Origin: Lysinibacillus capsici
Lineage (GTDB): Bacteria; Bacillota; Bacilli; Bacillales_A; Planococcaceae
Assembly: GCF_003367505.1 (NCBI RefSeq)
Contig: NZ_PXXX01000024.1
Span: 1 to 64,000, forward strand
Direction of reading: 5' to 3'
Length of the DNA: 64,000 nucleotides
The notes below the pieces were generated by a model. It did no database searches. It was not told the DNA's origin and worked only from the letters and a program-made list of their open reading frames with translations. Both the position numbers and the translations under genes were made by a program. This document shows, piece after piece, positions 63,013 through 64,000 of this stretch; the first letter of the stretch is position 1, and every line of letters begins with the position of its first letter.

Positions 63013-63777
63013 TTATTTGGCAAAGCCATATAAAACAATACCTGTTGCTACTGCGACGTTTAATGATTCGGCCTGTCCAAAAAGAGGAATGATCATATTT
63101 TGATCTGTCATCGCTAATAACTGAGGCTGAATGCCACTTCCTTCATTCCCCATAATAATCGCAAATGCACCCGTATGCTGAATATCACTATACGGCACCG
63201 CTTCCTCATCTAATGCAGTACCAAATACTGGTACACCTTGATCCTGTAATATATCTATCCATTCTGCTAAATCTCCACGCACTACCGGAATATGGAAATG
63301 CGAACCTTGAGCAGCACGTAGTGTTTTAGGGTTATAAAGATCGGCACAGCCTTTTCCTAAAATTACAGCATCTAAACCTGCAGCATCTGCTGTACGAATC
63401 ATTGTTCCAATGTTACCAGGATCTTGGACAGCATCAATTAATAACACTTTTCGCCAAGTAGTCATCACATTATCCTCTAAGACGGGCTGTTTACATACAG
63501 CAAAAACACCTTGGGAAGTTTCTGTCTCCGCAAATTCCTTCGCTACCGCAGTCGATACCTCTACAATAGCTATATCATCGATTGGCCATAACATTGGCAA
63601 ATCGATACCTTCACGCACTATAATTTGTAATACTTGGTTTTTATTTTTTAATGCTTCTTCAACAAGATGAAAGCCCTCTACTAGGAATTCACCCGAACGT
63701 TCACGCTCTTTTCTTGTTGTCGCTAACTTTTTCCAATATTTCACTAATGCATTTTGCGTAGATTCAATTCTCTTCAT
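63013..63777 (-). CDS. ysgA: SpoU/TrmH family RNA methyltransferase
   Basis: A 254-residue 2'-O-methyltransferase of the SPOUT fold. Motifs: DPGNIGTMIRTADAAG (motif 1), AIIMGNEGSGI (motif 2) and QAESLNVAVATGIVLYGF (motif 3), with an N-terminal substrate-binding part (1-95). Target RNA is not known. Adjacent to pheS as in B. subtilis ysgA. Confidence 0.9.
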   Translation of the reverse strand: MKRIESTQNALVKYWKKLATTRKERERSGEFLVEGFHLVEEALKNKNQVLQIIVREGIDLPMLWPIDDIAIVEVSTAVAKEFAETETSQGVFAVCKQPVLEDNVMTTWRKVLLIDAVQDPGNIGTMIRTADAAGLDAVILGKGCADLYNPKTLRAAQGSHFHIPVVRGDLAEWIDILQDQGVPVFGTALDEEAVPYSDIQHTGAFAIIMGNEGSGIQPQLLAMTDQNMIIPLFGQAESLNVAVATGIVLYGFAK

Positions 63778-63902
63778 CGCTACCTCTTACCGCCTTTTTC
63801 CTATATATTGACCACTATTATACCCTACGAAATAGCAAATTTCATAACTAAGTAAGAAAACTGTTATTTTCCTGTGGTGGCAAGTGGCGTACAACTTAAA
63901 CA

Positions 63903-63911
63903 TGCTATAAT
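63903..63911 (+). promoter_or_regulatory. Extended -10 promoter
   Basis: TGCTATAAT (63903-63911) is an extended -10; no good -35 is seen. It precedes the last, partial gene. Confidence 0.5.
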
Positions 63912-63949
63912 CATACATATCTAACGAAGACACAAAGTGAGGTATATAA

Positions 63950-64000
63950 ATGAAAAAAACAATACATGTAGTAGGGGCTATAATTGAAAATGAGCAACAA
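63950..64000 (+). CDS. Partial gene, probable NUDIX hydrolase
   Basis: Seventeen codons are visible: MKKTIHVVGAIIENEQQ. This start is the typical first strand of MutT/NUDIX hydrolases, which sanitise nucleotides. GTGAGG is ten bases before the ATG 63950. The rest lies outside the window, so the assignment is tentative. Confidence 0.55.
   Translation, partial: MKKTIHVVGAIIENEQQ

Overview
The window looks like a low-GC Bacillales chromosome, most likely Lysinibacillus. The right half keeps the Bacillus subtilis gene order ysnB-ysnA-rph-racE-ysmB-gerE-ysmA-sdhBAC-yslB-lysC-uvrC-trxA-etfAB-fadB-fadR-lcfA-yshE-mutS2-polX-cvpA-zapA-rnhC-pheT-pheS-ysgA. The sporulation regulator gerE marks a spore former. 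The genus call is inference from synteny and protein resemblance; no search was run.

Bases 1 to about 28,360 are a prophage of the HK97-like siphovirus type, integrated next to a tRNA-Arg(UCU) gene at 28,363-28,436. Its left end is outside the window, because no copy of the tRNA 3' end was found near base 1. From the right it has a tyrosine integrase, an ImmA-like protease and a CI-like repressor. A repeat-rich operator region follows, then a very short leftward early region: a DUF771 protein, a Tad2-like (DUF2829) anti-Thoeris candidate, several micro-proteins, and a helix-turn-helix protein followed by an iteron-like repeat array. After that comes the late module: HNH nuclease, small and large terminase, portal, ClpP-type protease, capsid, connectors, tail tube, a tail chaperone with a -1 frameshift site, tape measure, Dit, three fibre-like proteins, a Tal-like protein, holin and M15 endolysin. 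At the left edge are two cargo-like genes, one for a secreted peptide. The early region has no recognisable helicase, primase, polymerase or recombinase.

Bases 28,440-32,640 hold chromosomal genes outside the conserved block: an SDR whose catalytic Tyr is replaced by Phe, a conserved helical protein behind a long hairpin, a DUF2071 protein, a small DUF2639-like gene and SelO. From 32,760 to the end is the conserved block: nucleotide and RNA housekeeping, cell-wall glutamate, succinate dehydrogenase, aspartokinase under a lysine riboswitch, DNA repair (UvrC, MutS2, PolX), fatty-acid beta-oxidation under FadR, cell division (ZapA) and phenylalanyl-tRNA synthetase under a Phe T-box. An amino-acid permease with its own T-box, apparently specifying Leu, is inserted between trxA and etfA. 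gerM, which lies between racE and rph in B. subtilis, is absent from that position.

Five short genes were read directly from the sequence (52, 35, 33, 53 and 26 residues), and many start codons were set by the ribosome-binding site rather than by the longest frame. Product names rest on remembered family resemblance and visible motifs.
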